The notes below the pieces were generated by a model, which saw nothing but the letters and a program-made list of their open reading frames with translations, searched no databases and was not told where the DNA came from. From assembly GCF_000020365.1 (NCBI RefSeq), contig NC_012108.1, positions 3,596,001 through 3,660,000 of the forward strand: a stretch of DNA of 64,000 nucleotides, in the 5' to 3' direction. This stretch comes from Desulforapulum autotrophicum HRM2 (lineage in GTDB: Bacteria > Desulfobacterota > Desulfobacteria > Desulfobacterales > Desulfobacteraceae). This document shows positions 62,831-64,000 of this stretch, one piece after another (the first letter of the stretch is position 1; each line of letters begins with the position of its first letter). A program made the translations under genes and the position numbers.

Positions 62831-63391
62831 ATGCCAAGACCCAAACGACCTAGATTCATCGAATCCCACCCGGACGTTCAGGGGTTTACCCCGGATGGAA
62901 TGGACCATACAGGAGACACGATTCTCCCCATGGAGGAGTTTGAGGCCATACGGCTCAGCGATTATCTGGGGTTTGACCAGTCCCAGGCTGCAGAACAGAT
63001 GAATGTCTCAAGACAGACCTTTGGACGAATATTAAAACAGGCACGATTCACCCTCTCCCAGGCCCTTGTGACAGGCAAACGGCTCCGGGTCACCGGCGGC
63101 TGCTATGAGATGCAGGGCCCCCACAGAAGACGAAGAAGAGGCGGTAGTAACAAAATGGAACAAAAGGAGGAGATCATGGAACAGAGACAAAACAACACAA
63201 AAAATGCCGGTCAGGACAAGGACCCGGGCTGGGATAAAGACCAGACTATAAGCCAAGGCAGAGGACAAGGCCAGGGCAGAGGACAGGGCCAGGGCAGAGG
63301 CCAAGGCAGAGGCCAGGGAACAGGCCGAGGCAGAGGACAGGGCCAAGGCCTGGGCAAAGGCGACGGAAGCTGCCGGCGGGGAAACCGCTGA
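62831..63391 (+). CDS. DUF134 DNA-binding protein with a Gly-Arg-Gln repeat tail
   Basis: 186 residues. The first ~100 are a full DUF134 protein: MPRPKRPRFIESHPDVQGFT, then EEFEAIRLSDYLGFDQSQAAEQM and the sigma-like helix-turn-helix MNVSRQTFGRILKQAR. The tail (about 104-186) starts with a basic RRRRRGG, then a polar linker and about 40 residues of GRGQGQ-type repeats. DUF134 proteins normally end near 100-110 residues. The tail may bind RNA, DNA or a partner. The next gene encodes a Gly/Met/Arg-rich DUF5320 protein; both occur with nitrogenase-cofactor-like (NifX/NifB type) genes in anaerobes. Confidence 0.85.
   Translation: MPRPKRPRFIESHPDVQGFTPDGMDHTGDTILPMEEFEAIRLSDYLGFDQSQAAEQMNVSRQTFGRILKQARFTLSQALVTGKRLRVTGGCYEMQGPHRRRRRGGSNKMEQKEEIMEQRQNNTKNAGQDKDPGWDKDQTISQGRGQGQGRGQGQGRGQGRGQGTGRGRGQGQGLGKGDGSCRRGNR
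63257..63360. repeat. Coding repeat of GGCCAGGGCAGA-type units
   Basis: About eight to nine degenerate 12-base units such as GGCCAGGGCAGA and GGACAAGGC AGA inside the DUF134 gene, coding for GQGR/GQGQ. Such repeats can change in number. Confidence 0.8.
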
Positions 63392-63428
63392 CCCAAGACA
63401 AACCAACCATCAATCAAGGAGGTATAGC

Positions 63429-63788
63429 ATGCCAGGATTTAATCAACAAGGACCCAATAACCAGGGACCTATGACAGGAAGACGCATGGGCGTTTGTGCA
63501 AATGGCCCCATGGCAGATTCATCCAATTTGGGGACCCCTTCATACAGGGGAATGGGAATGGGATTCAGAAGAGGAAGGGGCGCTGGCCAGGGCAGAGGTA
63601 TGGGAATGGGTATGGGACCCTTTGGAGGCAGAGGCTATGGCCCAGCCTACATGGGTGCCGGACAGCCAGGTAACGTTCAAACCGGGACCATGGAAACCTT
63701 GAGGCTCAGGGCCGAAATGCTTGAATCGGAACTCAGTTCCATCAAGGAAGCCCTTGCAACCCTTTCCAAATCTTCTGACACAGAATAG
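63429..63788 (+). CDS. DUF5320 Gly/Met/Arg-rich protein
   Basis: 119 residues; AAGGAGG before the ATG. The layout is that of DUF5320: MPGFNQQGPNNQGPMTGRRM with one Cys in GVCANGP, a long Gly/Met/Arg-rich middle (RGRGAGQGRGMGMGMG), and a C-terminal coiled coil (TLRLRAEMLESELSSIKEAL). The family is small, cytosolic and usually found with DUF134, MinD/Mrp ATPases and NifX-type proteins; function unknown. It shares a transcript with the DUF134 gene. Confidence 0.8.
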   Translation: MPGFNQQGPNNQGPMTGRRMGVCANGPMADSSNLGTPSYRGMGMGFRRGRGAGQGRGMGMGMGPFGGRGYGPAYMGAGQPGNVQTGTMETLRLRAEMLESELSSIKEALATLSKSSDTE

Positions 63789-63794
63789 GCACAA

Positions 63795-63821
63795 CGGGGG
63801 CAGACGTAAAATCTGCCCCCG
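63795..63821. terminator. Strong intergenic hairpin
   Basis: Ten-base stem CGGGGGCAGA / TCTGCCCCCG with a seven-base loop, between the convergent DUF5320 and ligase genes. There is no T-run, so termination is inferred from position only. Confidence 0.45.
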
Positions 63822-63853
63822 CACATTCCCAGCAAAGCCAATTTACCAAAGTA

Positions 63854-64000
63854 TTAGTCCTTCCACAGCCTGACAAATACGGCAAAACGAGGGATACCCG
63901 TGGTGGTGAAACCCTGGTACCGATAGGTGACAAGGCTTCCTACTGGTGGCGGGTTTTTCCTTTGTTCCTGGGTAAATCCACTGCCGATGTAAAATTCTTT
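63854..64000 (-). CDS. ATP-dependent DNA ligase, C-terminal end
   Basis: Only the last 48 residues are in the window; the gene begins beyond the right edge. The visible part (KEFYIGSGFTQEQRKNPPPV, then TYRYQGFTTTGIPRFAVFVR) is the oligonucleotide-binding fold tail typical of small ATP-dependent ligases, in which the sequence F-x-IGxGF...R...PPP...YxYQGxTxxGxPRF is conserved. These seal nicks in DNA, often as a repair ligase beside the main NAD-dependent enzyme. Confidence 0.82.
   Translation of the reverse strand, partial: KEFYIGSGFTQEQRKNPPPVGSLVTYRYQGFTTTGIPRFAVFVRLWKD

Noticed and set aside
63257-63360. Short regular repeats considered as a CRISPR or satellite
   Set aside because: They are in frame inside the DUF134 gene and encode a Gly-Arg-Gln tail.

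Overview
The window looks like chromosome of a marine, strictly anaerobic sulfate reducer of the Desulfobacteraceae (Desulfobacterota), close to Desulfobacterium autotrophicum in gene content. That assignment is inference from the gene set: biotin-dependent acyl-CoA carboxylase parts, an Rnf complex preceded by a tetraheme cytochrome c, many receiver/histidine-kinase hybrids, DUF134/DUF5320 proteins and a giant PUFA-synthase-like megasynthase. There are no ribosomal RNAs, CRISPR arrays, insertion sequences or phages.

Layout. 1-4.1 kb (minus): end of a carboxyltransferase operon (pyruvate-carboxylase-B-like protein, small accessory subunit, methylmalonyl-CoA carboxyltransferase), then coaE and a DUF6125-like protein. 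4.2-13.5 kb: fusA, a convergent M48 peptidase, parA-parB, an IspH-UbiA fusion and a DUF342/FapA-type protein. 13.5-28.7 kb: a PlsC-type acyltransferase and a sigma-54 activator, divergent from an 11.6-kb gene for a 3,859-residue multidomain synthase, followed at once by its Sfp-type phosphopantetheinyl transferase; this is a self-contained secondary-lipid/polyketide locus. 28.7-35.3 kb: a relic of a response regulator, a DUF429 protein, a nicotinamidase-type hydrolase and a four-gene overlapping signalling operon (two receiver-kinase hybrids, a membrane kinase, an OmpR-type regulator).

35.3-46.4 kb: a three-copy 89-bp tandem repeat, tRNA-Asn, two small disordered/coiled-coil proteins, an RseC-like protein, a tetraheme cytochrome c, rnfCDGEAB with RnfB fused to a GltD/NfnB-like flavoprotein, a cyclic-nucleotide-binding-domain protein, apbE (flavin transferase for Rnf) and a convergent radical SAM protein. 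46.5-51.7 kb: mnmG, a CbpA-like co-chaperone, hpt, a zinc-ribbon/DUF3426 protein and tRNA-Met. 51.7-60.6 kb: an A+T-richer islet with a secreted alpha/beta hydrolase, a diguanylate cyclase, an unrecognised protein with a cupin fragment behind it, a PilZ protein coupled to a polyprenyl-P sugar transferase, a 50-residue secreted peptide, RNase HI and an MFS transporter. 60.6-64 kb: a dense island of nested palindromes sharing a repeat family with the 35-kb array, a decayed panE, a DUF89 protein divergent from a DUF134 regulator across twin operator-like dyads, a DUF5320 protein and the C-terminus of an ATP-dependent DNA ligase.

The most unusual points are the one-polypeptide synthase whose three acyl carrier domains all carry Thr where Ser is expected, the RnfB-GltD fusion, the IspH-UbiA fusion, and the dispersed GTTTCATATAACC palindrome family.
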